From NCBI GenBank assembly GCA_024529925.1, contig JAFEUB010000794.1, forward strand, positions 875,501 to 939,500: a stretch of 64,000 bases of DNA. Reading direction: 5' to 3'. The stretch is from Ophthalmolycus amberensis (taxonomy: Eukaryota > Chordata > Actinopteri > Perciformes > Zoarcidae). Position 1 is the first letter of the stretch; each line of letters opens with the position of its first letter. Made by a program: the position numbers and the translations under genes. Shown here in pieces: positions 1 through 11,068 of the stretch. The notes under the pieces are model-generated. The model saw only the letters and a program-made list of their open reading frames with translations, was not told the origin of the DNA and searched no databases.

Positions 1-930
1 GGGACCCGTTTTACCAACTTTGCAACACACTGTGCAAGCCATGATTTGCAACACGTTCATTTTGTTCATTTTGTCCCATTTCTCAAATCAAAACAAACAG
101 CACTCTTGCAACCATGCTTTACAAATGTATCTGCAATTTGAGATGTTACGGTTGTTTGTGAAATATGACGCCCCCCCCTTCTCGACTGTTCACAGGGTTT
201 AAAGTAGACTGAAGTTACTGTGAAAAAAGGTTTCTTCATTCCACTTTAAAATGAGATTCTGAGTGAATATATATATATACATATACACATTACTGGACTC
301 TTGTCAATGGTTGCCATGACCTCGATGATAGATAATCAACACTGTCAAATGATTACCCTGCTGCAGTAACCCAGCAGAGACAGCGGTGATTCTCACTGAG
401 TGCAACTTACACATGTAACATGTAACATTAGAGGGCAGTAGAAGTGGCTGAGTGAGGGGCAGAGAGGGTTACACATTACAGCAACAGCAAAAGCTATAAT
501 CAACATATGGCAGTTTATTGATTTCTCCTCATATGTAAATAAAGGAGAGACACGTTGTGACAAATGAGCTCGCTTTGGGTAAATCTTGATGCTGCCAGGC
601 AAAAACACTAACTCTTCTAAAACTTGTATCAGCCATGAAGAAAACTCTGGGCTTTTAATGTTTTTAATGGTAGTAAGAGCTTGCAGAAATTCCCCAACTG
701 AAAAGGGAATATGTAAGAGAGAAAACTGCCTAAACTGCCATGGAACGTATTTTCAGTAGATAAACATGTTATATCAGATCATGCTCTATCATGTCAATAC
801 CAATAGAAAATTATTTCTGTAAGGCGACAGTGGGATCGACTGAATCACCATCCTTCACAAAAGCCTGGGGTGTTTTGTACTTGCCTGCCAGTCATTCTGC
901 AGGGTCTTTCTCACATGTTGCAGTAGGTTG

Positions 931-932
<2 letters not shown>

Positions 933-1003
<71 letters not shown>
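933..1003. repeat. (GT)n microsatellite
   Basis: An uninterrupted GT dinucleotide run of about 71 bases. A second GT run at 1141-1182 follows after a 137-base spacer, making a paired array. Runs like these create false open frames of Cys-Val or His-Thr repeats. Confidence 0.97.
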
Positions 1004-1006
<3 letters not shown>

Positions 1007-1133
1007 AGAGTACAAAGCAGTAAGGCGCTGCCAGTGCCTGCATGGTGGACATATGGCAGTGCCGGAGGCCAGGGGCATCATGGGGGGTGGAGGCACAGGG
1101 CACTGTGTGTATTATATGTGTGTGTTTACCATA

Positions 1134-1140
<7 letters not shown>

Positions 1141-1182
<42 letters not shown>
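1141..1182. repeat. (GT)n microsatellite
   Basis: A GT run of about 42 bases, partner of the longer run at 933-1003. Short imperfect TGTG stretches lie just before it at 1105-1140. Confidence 0.95.
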
Positions 1183-1183
<1 letters not shown>

Positions 1184-2668
1184 GGGATGAATCTATGACA
1201 AAGTTAAGGGATTTAATGAGGGATGCAGGGGGTCAGCAACAGAAGGAGGTCCCAGCACTTGCCCAGTGATTCTCTGTAAGTGCATCTGAAGGAGGGGCCA
1301 GTTTAAAGTCCTTGTTACTCTAATACAATAAGACCCCCCTCCCACCTTCCTCTAACCCACACTTTCCATCTCAGTCCTTTTGTCCACCGCCTTCACTTCA
1401 GTTTCTCTTTCATGGACACTAGTGCACAAATGCAGGCACCAAAAATATTTCTATAAGTGTATTATTAAAATATGTGTCAGTGCAGGTAGGAGGCTGAAAA
1501 GACTATGAACTCAATTTGGTTGTGTGTGTTGGTGGGGGTGATTGTGTTCATGTGTGTATGTGTTGTGTAGCCAAGCTGGAGGGACTCCTGCCTGCCTCAT
1601 TCTGAAATTTTTTTGTCTTGTATACAAAATGAGCCATACACAGACTGCTCATCTTTGAACGAGAAGGTCAATTATATGGTATATGGATGTTTATAATGGC
1701 TTGTCTGTGGGAAATCTCATGGCATGTGTACATATCATGTGATATAATTCATATGGAGCTTTGCTGGATAGGAGCGCGAGTGTTATTTCACAAATGATCA
1801 TTGTGCTTTAAGGCAAAAATGTCTGCAATGTTCTTGTTTATGGCTATGGTGGTAAAACATGTAATCCCCCCCCCCCCCGAAATTGTTAATGCTTATTTGT
1901 TACCAATTTGGATAGAAAAAATCCCACTTTCTCCCTCTACATGCATCTCCCTCTATTATCCTTCTCCCTCTCTGTTAACTTAACTGGACGTGAAAAGCTG
2001 GGATGACAATCTGCCACAGCACTTTAGAGCCCTCCACAGTTAAACTAATGTTGACAGGCCACGGCAAAAGGAACTCAACGAACACTCTACGGCTGATGTA
2101 ACCATATTTGGATTCATTAGAATATGCATGAATTCAGTTTTTGCCAATTCAGCTTCACATTTTTAAATATTTCTGAAGCTTTTCTCTGCAGTTTTTATGC
2201 AGTGCTGCTGGCACTTCTCAACCAGTGTGGGAAAACACATTGATGTGCCATCGAATAAACTGTTGTGCCTTATTGAGTATTTGCCAAAAGTGGGAGCAAA
2301 AAGAGGAAAGAAAAATCGAACAAAAGCTACAGCACTTTGTAAAGGTCAAATTTAAGATCTTCTGGTATGCTCATAGGTCTGTGACCATTGCCCATGTGCC
2401 TTCAGCAGCTGGACTGTAGGTGACAGATGCTTAAGCTGCTATTTCCAGTTGGCTGCTAAGAAAAGCACTTTTCACATCTACCTACCATCAGTGTATATTA
2501 TAGTCTCTACTGCAGGATGAAGTGGGGTGTTTGGAGGGAGACAAAGAGAGAGTGCATTGGCATTGGTGCTTTTACATTTAGGAAACAACTAAATATCTGT
2601 AATTTACATATTTTTTCACATTGCTAAATATATATGTTTTATACAAAAAAACCACTAACATTTGTGTA

Positions 2669-2669
<1 letters not shown>

Positions 2670-2711
<42 letters not shown>
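2670..2711. repeat. (GT)n microsatellite
   Basis: A GT run of about 40 bases with one GC interruption near its left end. Confidence 0.93.
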
Positions 2712-2714
<3 letters not shown>

Positions 2715-3470
2715 AGTTCATTGGAGAAGAATGTAAACTGTCCTGTCGCCTTGCCTGCAATAATGTTGTCCTACACATCTCCTTTTCATGGCTGACTTTC
2801 TGTTGCATTTAGTGCTTGTTATGTTCAACATAATTTGACCTGCCCAACCCTATAGTTTTGTAACTTCCCATGATGACTGAATGGACAATCTCACAATACC
2901 AATGTGGTATACCAAACAGGAGTGACACATTCCAGTGTCAGGTTAAGTTAGAGTCTAAGAGTCTACCAGGTAACACCAGCTAGACGGGAAGGTTCATGTA
3001 TTCAGCCTGCGATTCAACCAGGTCAACCACACAGCATAAAAGCCAGCTGCTCTGCCAAGCTGTCAGTTATTCAGAATGTGTGCTAGTGGTGGAAGGATGG
3101 CTGGGTAATTAAAGATGGTGAACAATTATTGTCCAACCCTTTACAGCTTTATAGGCCACCTACCTAGGCCAGTCAGTCCTAAAGTAGTTATGAATAGAAA
3201 TTACAGTAGAGTTCAAACAATTATAACCACACGTTTAGGGTCAAGATGAAATACCACAAATGTCTGATAAGTAGAAAGAAACACAGGAATCTAGAGCCAA
3301 AGGGAAACACTTACACACTCCCCCTCGCCTATATCACCTTACTGTTTACTGAGCTAAATGAACTTCCTGCACTGGCACTAACTGAACATTCACCTTCAAC
3401 ATGAATCACTAATGCATGATTGCGTATGGATGGAATTTACAGGAGGCAGAACAGGTCTCTGTTTGTGTGT

Positions 3471-3472
<2 letters not shown>

Positions 3473-3512
<40 letters not shown>
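3473..3512. repeat. (GT)n microsatellite
   Basis: A perfect GT run of about 40 bases. Confidence 0.93.
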
Positions 3513-3515
<3 letters not shown>

Positions 3516-3639
3516 AAAAGGCAGTAGCCAACTTACAAGCAGAGTAGTCAACTCTAATAGCATCCATCTGAAAGCTATTTCAAGCAGGATATTCTGTTAT
3601 GCAACACACAAGCACACGCACACGCACACACATGTTTGT

Positions 3640-3860
3640 ACTGTTATACTTGTGAGGACCCCTTATTGACATAATGCATTCCTAACCCCCAACCCTTATC
3701 TAAACCATCACAACTATTCCTGATCCAGTCCCTTACTTTAACCTTTACCCAAAACTAAGTGTTAACTTTCAAACATTCCTGAAAAGATGTGATGACTAAC
3801 ATGTTGTGGTGTTTCAAAAACACCCTCACCTTCTAGGTATAAAAGTCATCATGGTCCTTA
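3640..3860. repeat. Teleost interspersed repeat fragment (GAGGACC...ATAATGCATTCC type)
   Basis: The run TGTGAGGACCCC..TTGACATAATGCATTCC followed by C/A-rich CCTAAC-like text and then TATAAAAG matches a repeat I know to be scattered through teleost genomes. The copy is diverged and its edges are approximate. The family assignment rests on memory of the consensus, not on a search. Confidence 0.6.
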
Positions 3861-5608
3861 CAAAGGTAGGCATTCAAGAGCACACAAACATACCGAGGGA
3901 GAGAAAGAGTAACAGAGCGAGTGCTGTAACAGGTTGCCTCAAACATGAATACCGGTACCTGCTGGCTGTGAGCTTAGCTCTCGGTTTCTCTCTCGCCAAC
4001 CACTTTTTCATCTTACCTCCTACTTTAAATGTCATGCATGTGCAAATACACAGTAAAAGCCCTGTTTGTCTCTGCAACTTTCTCTCTTCCCACCCCCTAC
4101 TTTTTACCCTGTCTGTGTTGTCCTTGCCCTATCCCTCTCTGTCGTCAAAGTGCCAGAGGTCATTTCATTTCATGTATAAATAATTCACCAGGGGCCATTC
4201 AGCCAGTGTGCAGTGGCTGTCTTAAACAAGCAGCAGCTTTGATTTAGCTCTGTCACCAGAGGCACAGTGAAGGTCATCTCTCCCCAATGGACACTCCTCT
4301 GCAGCCATGGTGGCTGGGGCTGAAACAATTTACAGCTGGAATTGTATTATCAGGGCACAAACACTGCATTAGTACTTTTTGATATAGAAATAGAACAGCT
4401 AAAAGTGCTCTCTGTCTTCATTTGTTAATAAAAACAAAGGTAGGTTGGGGGATATGACATGTGTTTCCCGTAGGTCCAGCACCTATATCTTATAGCCATC
4501 TTTTATTTAGCATTCTGATTGGGGTTTTTTTGTCAACAAATAAAGGAGTTCTGGCTCCTCTTCTCTGTGCTCTGTTGGCTCACAGAAAAGCAGTCAATGT
4601 TTTGGGTTCTCCTCTAAAAACACAGCTACGAATATTTCTGCCAACTTTCTGAATGCTCCACATTCATGTTCAGGTAAAAAAGTTGAACATTCGAAGAAAG
4701 TACAATGTGCTCTGATCTTTGTTAGTTTGGTTGTATCATTGTTCCTTCATTGAAATGAAATTACAAGTGCTAAGGTGAGTGCTTGAGCTCAGAAAAACAC
4801 TAATATTATTTCACAGTATTATTTCAAACACAGAGGAGTGTACCTTAAACCAGAGGAAGGCTAAAGAAGTGAAAGAGAGCAATAGACTTCTCACTGCATG
4901 TTTCCTTGAGACTTACGGGGCCCGGAGGCTTGATCAAGGTGACTACACACAGAATGAGTTTCCATCTCTAATCTAAAACACACTTGCTCTCCGTAAGCAA
5001 CCTCTCTTTCATTGATTAAGCTAAGATAACAGCTGTGTGTTCAGTGTAAAACCTTGTAGATTGTTTCTTTTCTGTGAGAATGGTATAAAAAGAGCACCAA
5101 TAACACATGATTGTCATGTTATCTATGTTCTAATACATGGTTTTAGGCAGCATTAGTACCAGTTAACAGTACACATTTTTGTAATTGTAGTGTTTTAAAT
5201 CCTATCTAATGATAGAGGATGCAGTATATGCTGTACAGATTGTGTGTCCCTTAAAAAGCATTTAGTGACATGCAGGAAGTTACCTAAAGAATACAATATA
5301 AAGTATATCGTGTTGTGGAGGTTCACTCTAATATAAGTTTAGATATGAACTAATAAAGGGGGTTTTCACGGAAGACATTTTGACATGTAGGAAAAGCACA
5401 GGGGGAAATAAAATAAATGATAGCTGAAATTCTATCAAGCTGTTTTGGTTTCAAAGGCTGTGACTGAAATCACCCATATATCCACATTGCCTTTACAGGT
5501 TTGAATCTATGCTCTACTATAAATATTGCCCTCACAAAATCCCACAATGGAAAAAGGTAGTGTAGTATATGGCATGTGCACTGTTAGATTGGAGATCTTG
5601 CACTTGCT

Positions 5609-5834
5609 TGCGGTGTCCCGCAGGGATCTATTCTGGATCCCCTTTTATTTACCATGCTACCCCTGGGGCAAATCATGCATAGATATAACTGTCCCTGCTA
5701 CTAAATGATAAGTAACGGTATATGTCCCAAGAAAGCCGGGTACCCCCGACGTGTTCTTTATAATGTCTTGCCTTGCTGAAATTAAGAATTTGAGATCCCA
5801 AAAATTCCTGCAGTTGAATGACTCCAAATCGTAA
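5609..5834 (+). mobile_element. Decayed LINE reverse-transcriptase relic (L2/CR1-like)
   Basis: Two short frames encode consecutive pieces of a fish L2/CR1-superfamily reverse transcriptase. From 5609 the frame reads CGVPQGSIL then LLF, the conserved block just before the catalytic YADD box. Where that box should follow, the frame hits a stop near 5701 and the text is only a damaged echo of it. From 5751 to 5831 another frame reads CLAEIKN, then FLQLN and DSKS, the next conserved block, before a stop. The piece is inactive: frameshifted, with no intact catalytic box and no endonuclease. Its true ends are not visible. Confidence 0.75.
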
Positions 5835-6329
5835 ATAACACTTTCTTTTCTTGTGAGTGTGCCTGATCTAATAATGCTTAAAAAGAGGTCGTTATCTAGA
5901 CATTATTTTTGGACTCATAGGTTAGCCATACTGTATCTCCTCCAGACTTGACTGGCAATGCAATTTATTTTGAGACATTTGAATAGAACTGGGCCATCGT
6001 TAACGTTATTGGTAACACCTGTGTGCTCTTCCTGCAATGACAAGTCAAGATGTTTGCATTGAAAACAACCTATTGTTTCTGAATTTCAAAGAGTTAATGT
6101 AATAATTGTGACTGTGTCTCAACTTTCATTTTGGTGCTAACCAGCAAACATCGTGTCTTTGAATACTTCCTGATACAACAACTTGGGCTCTGAAAATCTC
6201 AGCAGGTGTTGAGCCAAAATAAAAACTAAGATGACATCTACACTGCTACCTGCTTCCTTTTGTGATGTCAAAACCCAAATAGTTTCTGAAAATAATACGT
6301 TTTTCTGTTAGTTTGGTAAATTTTGGTAA

Positions 6330-6331
<2 letters not shown>

Positions 6332-6368
<37 letters not shown>
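6332..6368. repeat. (GT)n microsatellite
   Basis: A perfect GT run of about 37 bases; another of about 28 bases follows at 6650-6677. Confidence 0.93.
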
Positions 6369-6372
<4 letters not shown>

Positions 6373-6645
6373 TCATGGTGTGTGTGGCCCTGAATCTTCT
6401 GGTTGATCTTGTCTTAATAGCCTGGAATGCTTGGAAAGAGAAATACATAGGTACAGCGACAAACCCACAGGCTTACCCATATGTTTACGTAGATATTGTT
6501 TGTAGAGATACTATGTTCACATTTACCCATCTCTCTCTCTTTCTCACACACACAAACACACAGACAAAATGGGCATCTGTAAAGTGCTCACTCAGCACAG
6601 CAGCTGCATCAGCAGAGTGAGACAGAATAGAAAGCAATGTCTTTG

Positions 6646-6677
<32 letters not shown>

Positions 6678-9600
6678 GTTGAGAGAAAGAGTGCGCATGT
6701 GTGAGGACTTAAGGGTGATGGGATCTTTGAGCAGACAAAGGGGAATCACTGCTACTCTCAGCGTCCATTAGACCCGATGGATCAATATTGATCTTTGCTA
6801 CCACCAAGCTCTGTCTAATAGGCTCCTGCCAGCCCTGATAAAATGACAGCATTAGCGCACATACACAGATGGATGGATTTGGGGGTGGGAGGGTGAACCA
6901 TAGCCAGAAAAAGAGAGAGAGAAAGACAAGGAGACTAGAAAGATTTACAGGTCCAGAGGCGAAAGGAGAGGAGACAGTAAGGCTGAAAATGTGTGCAAGA
7001 CGGACACCAAGAGCGAGAGAGAAAGAGCGAGAGAGATATAACCAGACAGAATAATAGAAAAATCATAGTTTGTTTATGTAGGCACAGTCGAAACCAGGGG
7101 ATGAATCCATAAAAAAACACTCCAGCTCTTTCAGCATTTCAATTACTTAGTGCATATTCTCCTGACTGACTGTTTTAGAGAACATAAAGGGAAAGAGAGG
7201 AAGTCCCTGTACAGCCGTCATAGTAAAAGCGTTTGACATCCGTGTATGTCTGGGATGAGAGAGAGTGAAAAGGGAAGAGTGAGTTTTTGACCGTGTGTCT
7301 TGTGTCTGTACTTCTGCTCTGACACCCTATTGCTTGAATAATAAATAATGATCTGCTGTTGCTGTTTATTTGGCCACCTGACTCTTATTATCTAGTGGAC
7401 GGAGTGAGGGAGAGAGTATCTACTTATATCAGAAAGCAATTCAGAAGTCTGAGCAGTCGTCCCTCACACACTCTCATCCTCCCTGTTTGTTATCCCAGTA
7501 ATAACCAATAGGAAACTAAAAGGTTCCAGAAGCACATAGGGCATTGGAGTCGTTTAATATAACAGCCCTCTAGATAGGGAAAGGCGTGTAAATACAGTTG
7601 TGTTAAATATTGTCTTAAGAAAGGTTTTCATGAGATAGTGCCAGTTCCGAACAGAGTGAGACGCCACAGTCATCTATATAGACAATAAAACTTTAAATTG
7701 TTTTTACTTATGTTGCCAGAACACTGTCTGTCCTGATGAAGCAGAATTTTTGAGTTTTAAACTCTCAATAACTTTGATTTAGATTGTCTGAACCCTCTCA
7801 TCGATTCATTCCCTACTCCCAATAACAGACACTCAACAGTTTACTAAATAGTCAGCTGTAAATTGAGATTTCGACACTAATCTTCATCATGTTGTGGCAT
7901 TGCCGACAGGTGTACACGACACAGGTAATTTCTGCATCTCTCAAATGGAAATTAGGGGGATTAGGAGAAAGTACCATACATGCCATAGATATTTCTTTTT
8001 TATACTTTCTGTTGCATTTTCACCATACATTGAGTAAATGTTACACTCAGAATTTAGGTACTCAAATAAAAAGGCAGTGGTTACTTTTAAATAATCATAA
8101 ATAACAATAGCTGTATCTAATTCATTGAAGATATTGTGTGTACATTTGTAAGTTGTGAATTTGTTAATTCTGTCTTCCCCCTTTCCTCCTTTCCGCCTCA
8201 TTCATGCACACACCAACACATTTACAATGAATCAGCCATTAAAGTTCCCATAGTATATGGATGAGTTTGTTAGAAAGACATTTACAGTGACTTCTAGATC
8301 TGTGTATTCGATATTCCTAAACAACAAACTTGACCCAGTGGGTCAGTGCCTCATGAATTTCCTCATAATATAGCCTTTGGATTTAGTTCACGTTTTCTTT
8401 TTCCTTTCACTTCTCAAAGGCATCAATTGGGGATAGTTGAAGCCTGCAGGCTAGTTTTCACACAGGGAAAAAAGAAGCTGGAACACAGTCTAAGCTTTGT
8501 GCAGGGGCTTGCATATAGAGCACATAGTGTTGGGGTAACCAGGCAGTGCAGCTGGCCTTTCACAACTGTGCAACTTTAAAGCAGTGTTTAAATCAAGATG
8601 CAAAAGACAAGAAGCCTGTTCTCCCACATGAACACACACATAGAAGGGAAAGAAAGTGATGGAAAGTGAAACAGGGAAACGAGGAAAAGATGAGCCTTCA
8701 ATACAGGACTTCAGTAGTAGCTATTTCAAAGTCAATATTAGCTTAAATATATAGCTGCAGCAACAAATTTCTTTGATTTGTAACATTACTGCTTATAAAA
8801 CTGTTTCTCTGCTTCATTTGAAGGGTTTCCCTGTTTTTTTTTACTGTGCTACCCACTGATATGTATTGTTCATTGAAGGTTAAGCAGGTCATGAAGCTGC
8901 CAAACTGACTTTTTCAGAAGTGCAATTCTGTAAATAATGAAAGCCTGTCAGATAACCTATTAACAGTAGTAAAACTATTAAAACGCTTGAAAAACATGGT
9001 TGCTGCTGCTGATGGACAAAATTGGTATATACCTTTTTAAAGTGTAACACTTTGTCCCTCTGATTTAGTGTACAGTCTAACTGAACCTTTGTATTTGCAG
9101 CTTCAGGTATCATCTCTTTGTAGATTTGATGTTGTTGTCTTTTATTTTTTAATGATAAAATAGTTTCCAAACCGGCGACCTATGGCTGCAACCCACATGC
9201 ATACCAAGTAAGTCATTTTGGCAAAACTGCTCAGTAAGAAATATGAAAACATGCCAGTGAGTTCATCCTCCCGGCCCCCAAACCCTCTCCACAACATTCC
9301 TTTCATAAATGTGCAGTACTGGAGTATTTTTTTGAAGAAACCGGAGTGAGCTGGTATGTGGATGGGCCCATTATGGAGCTACTTCTATGGGAGGTTACCT
9401 TTATCACTATCAGATCTCCTCTTATGTTCTGACCCATGGCCCAGTAGTTATTTCAAGGCTGGGTGACCATACTCTACGAAGGCCAACCCTCCAACTTACT
9501 TACTGCACACCCATACTCCCCCATCTCCCCCACTGTCCATATCGCTACACACCGATGCACAGAAACACAAATATAATTTAGCTCCTTCTTGCTATGTGCG

Positions 9601-10515
9601 TTGGCACCTGCATGACAGAGCCCATCTTGTCTCTGACATAAGTGTGAGCAGCAGGCGTGGCAGCATTCTATAAAGAGGCATCAGGTAGGTGTCAAAACAT
9701 GTTTATCCTCACCAATTACCATCCAACTCATCCCCATTGCTTGTCCAATTTCAATCTGTGAAAAAGTCTGACAATGTGTATTTGCCGAAAGGGAGGATAT
9801 TTATCTTCTTTTCCTCTGTGCAGCATCATAGCACTTGCTTTCATCCCAGAGCACCCTCCCCCTACCCCCTCCTCCTTCTCTCTGCCTCCTGCAAGCATTC
9901 CTTCCTGCCCCTCCCCCCCTTCAGTCCTTCTAGCCGGTATGGATCTGTGAAATGTTGGCAGGGTGTGCTGCTATGGCATGGAGCCTCAGCTGTAGGCATG
10001 AGGATGTGAAAGAGAAAGAGGTGAGGAAGATTATCTCAGAAAGTTGAATGATTTTTCTGGGTCCTTTTGTTTACCCAATCATTACATGCAGGCTGCGTAC
10101 ATTCGGCAGCCATGTTCCACCAACCAACATATTTGTAATGTGGCCATTGACCTAAAGGCCATTGCGCTTCATAGATATGAATAATCAGTCAAACGCTTAC
10201 CCACTCGAGCTAATATGAGCTGTAGTGGCAGTGGATTTCAACAAGTGGTTTGTAATTAACAGAGGTTCTGTAAATAATGTTGCTCTGCTTCTCTTGCAAC
10301 TACAGTACAAAAAAATAATATAACTCATTCTTTGATTTTATGGTTTGAAATGAGTTACGATTTACTGATTCATTAGTAAGAAAGTCTGATCATAGCTTAG
10401 AGTAATGTACATAAATGGTACTGATAACCCAGTGCCTCAGACACTTGAAACACACTTGATGCTGGGAGAATGCGTGAAAAAAAAGGAAGATCACTGTAGG
10501 CTATAACAATCTCTT

Positions 10516-10521
10516 TTTATT
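10516..10521 (-). terminator. Candidate poly(A) signal of basp1
   Basis: AATAAA on the minus strand (TTTATT on plus), about 550 bases beyond the basp1 stop codon. A GT-containing stretch lies further downstream near 10440. It is the nearest canonical signal I noticed; transcript evidence is lacking. Confidence 0.4.
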
Positions 10522-11068
10522 CTCTATTCCGAACAATCAATTTAAAACAGTCCTCACAGGTACCATTATTATAAAAGGCCAAACGTTTATGTCATGTCTC
10601 TGCATACAGTAATAGAAAGGATATGACATTCTAAATCGGATAATATACGAATAATGAATGCTGTTCCAAAAAAACACTCTGTACTATTCATTGGGCGCTC
10701 ACACAAAGACAGATGTATTCCTTCCATTCATTAATATCATATTTGCTGCCCAATATTTTTGCTCTGCTGTCCAGTTGCACTCTCCGTCTGCACGCACCCT
10801 CCTATTCCAAACTCAAGTTTCCTCTCTGCACTTCCATCTCGCTTCCTATTTCTCTCTCTCTCTCTCTGTCTCTTTCTATCCTGAAGTGGTTGCATTTCAT
10901 TTTTGGTTTCTCGAAAGAAAAGTTCCTTTTGCCTGAGTTACCACTGTAGACATTGCAGTGGTTACAGCATTCCACAAAGCCTAGCTGTGTTTGTGATACC
11001 TTGATGGCTTTCTCGCACCATCGGAGGATTAAACTGAATTCACATTGATTTTAAAGATGGCTTCTTTT

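Larger units (their letters stand above)
1..10515. other. Gene-poor left flank with microsatellites and repeats
   Basis: I find no exon with convincing splice sites or a recognisable protein on either strand. Open frames here are short and mostly arise from GT/CA runs. The stretch holds several GT microsatellites (about 933-1003, 1141-1182, 2670-2711, 3473-3512, 6332-6368, 6650-6677), a C-run at 1866-1878, a teleost repeat fragment near 3640-3860, a LINE relic at 5609-5834, GA-rich sequence at 6900-7040 and a CT run near 10853-10872. It lies downstream of basp1, which reads leftwards, and could hold non-coding transcripts that cannot be seen from sequence alone. Confidence 0.6.

Noticed and set aside
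791..1269. Cys-Val and His-Thr repeat proteins
   Set aside because: They are translations of GT/CA microsatellites, with no other protein features.
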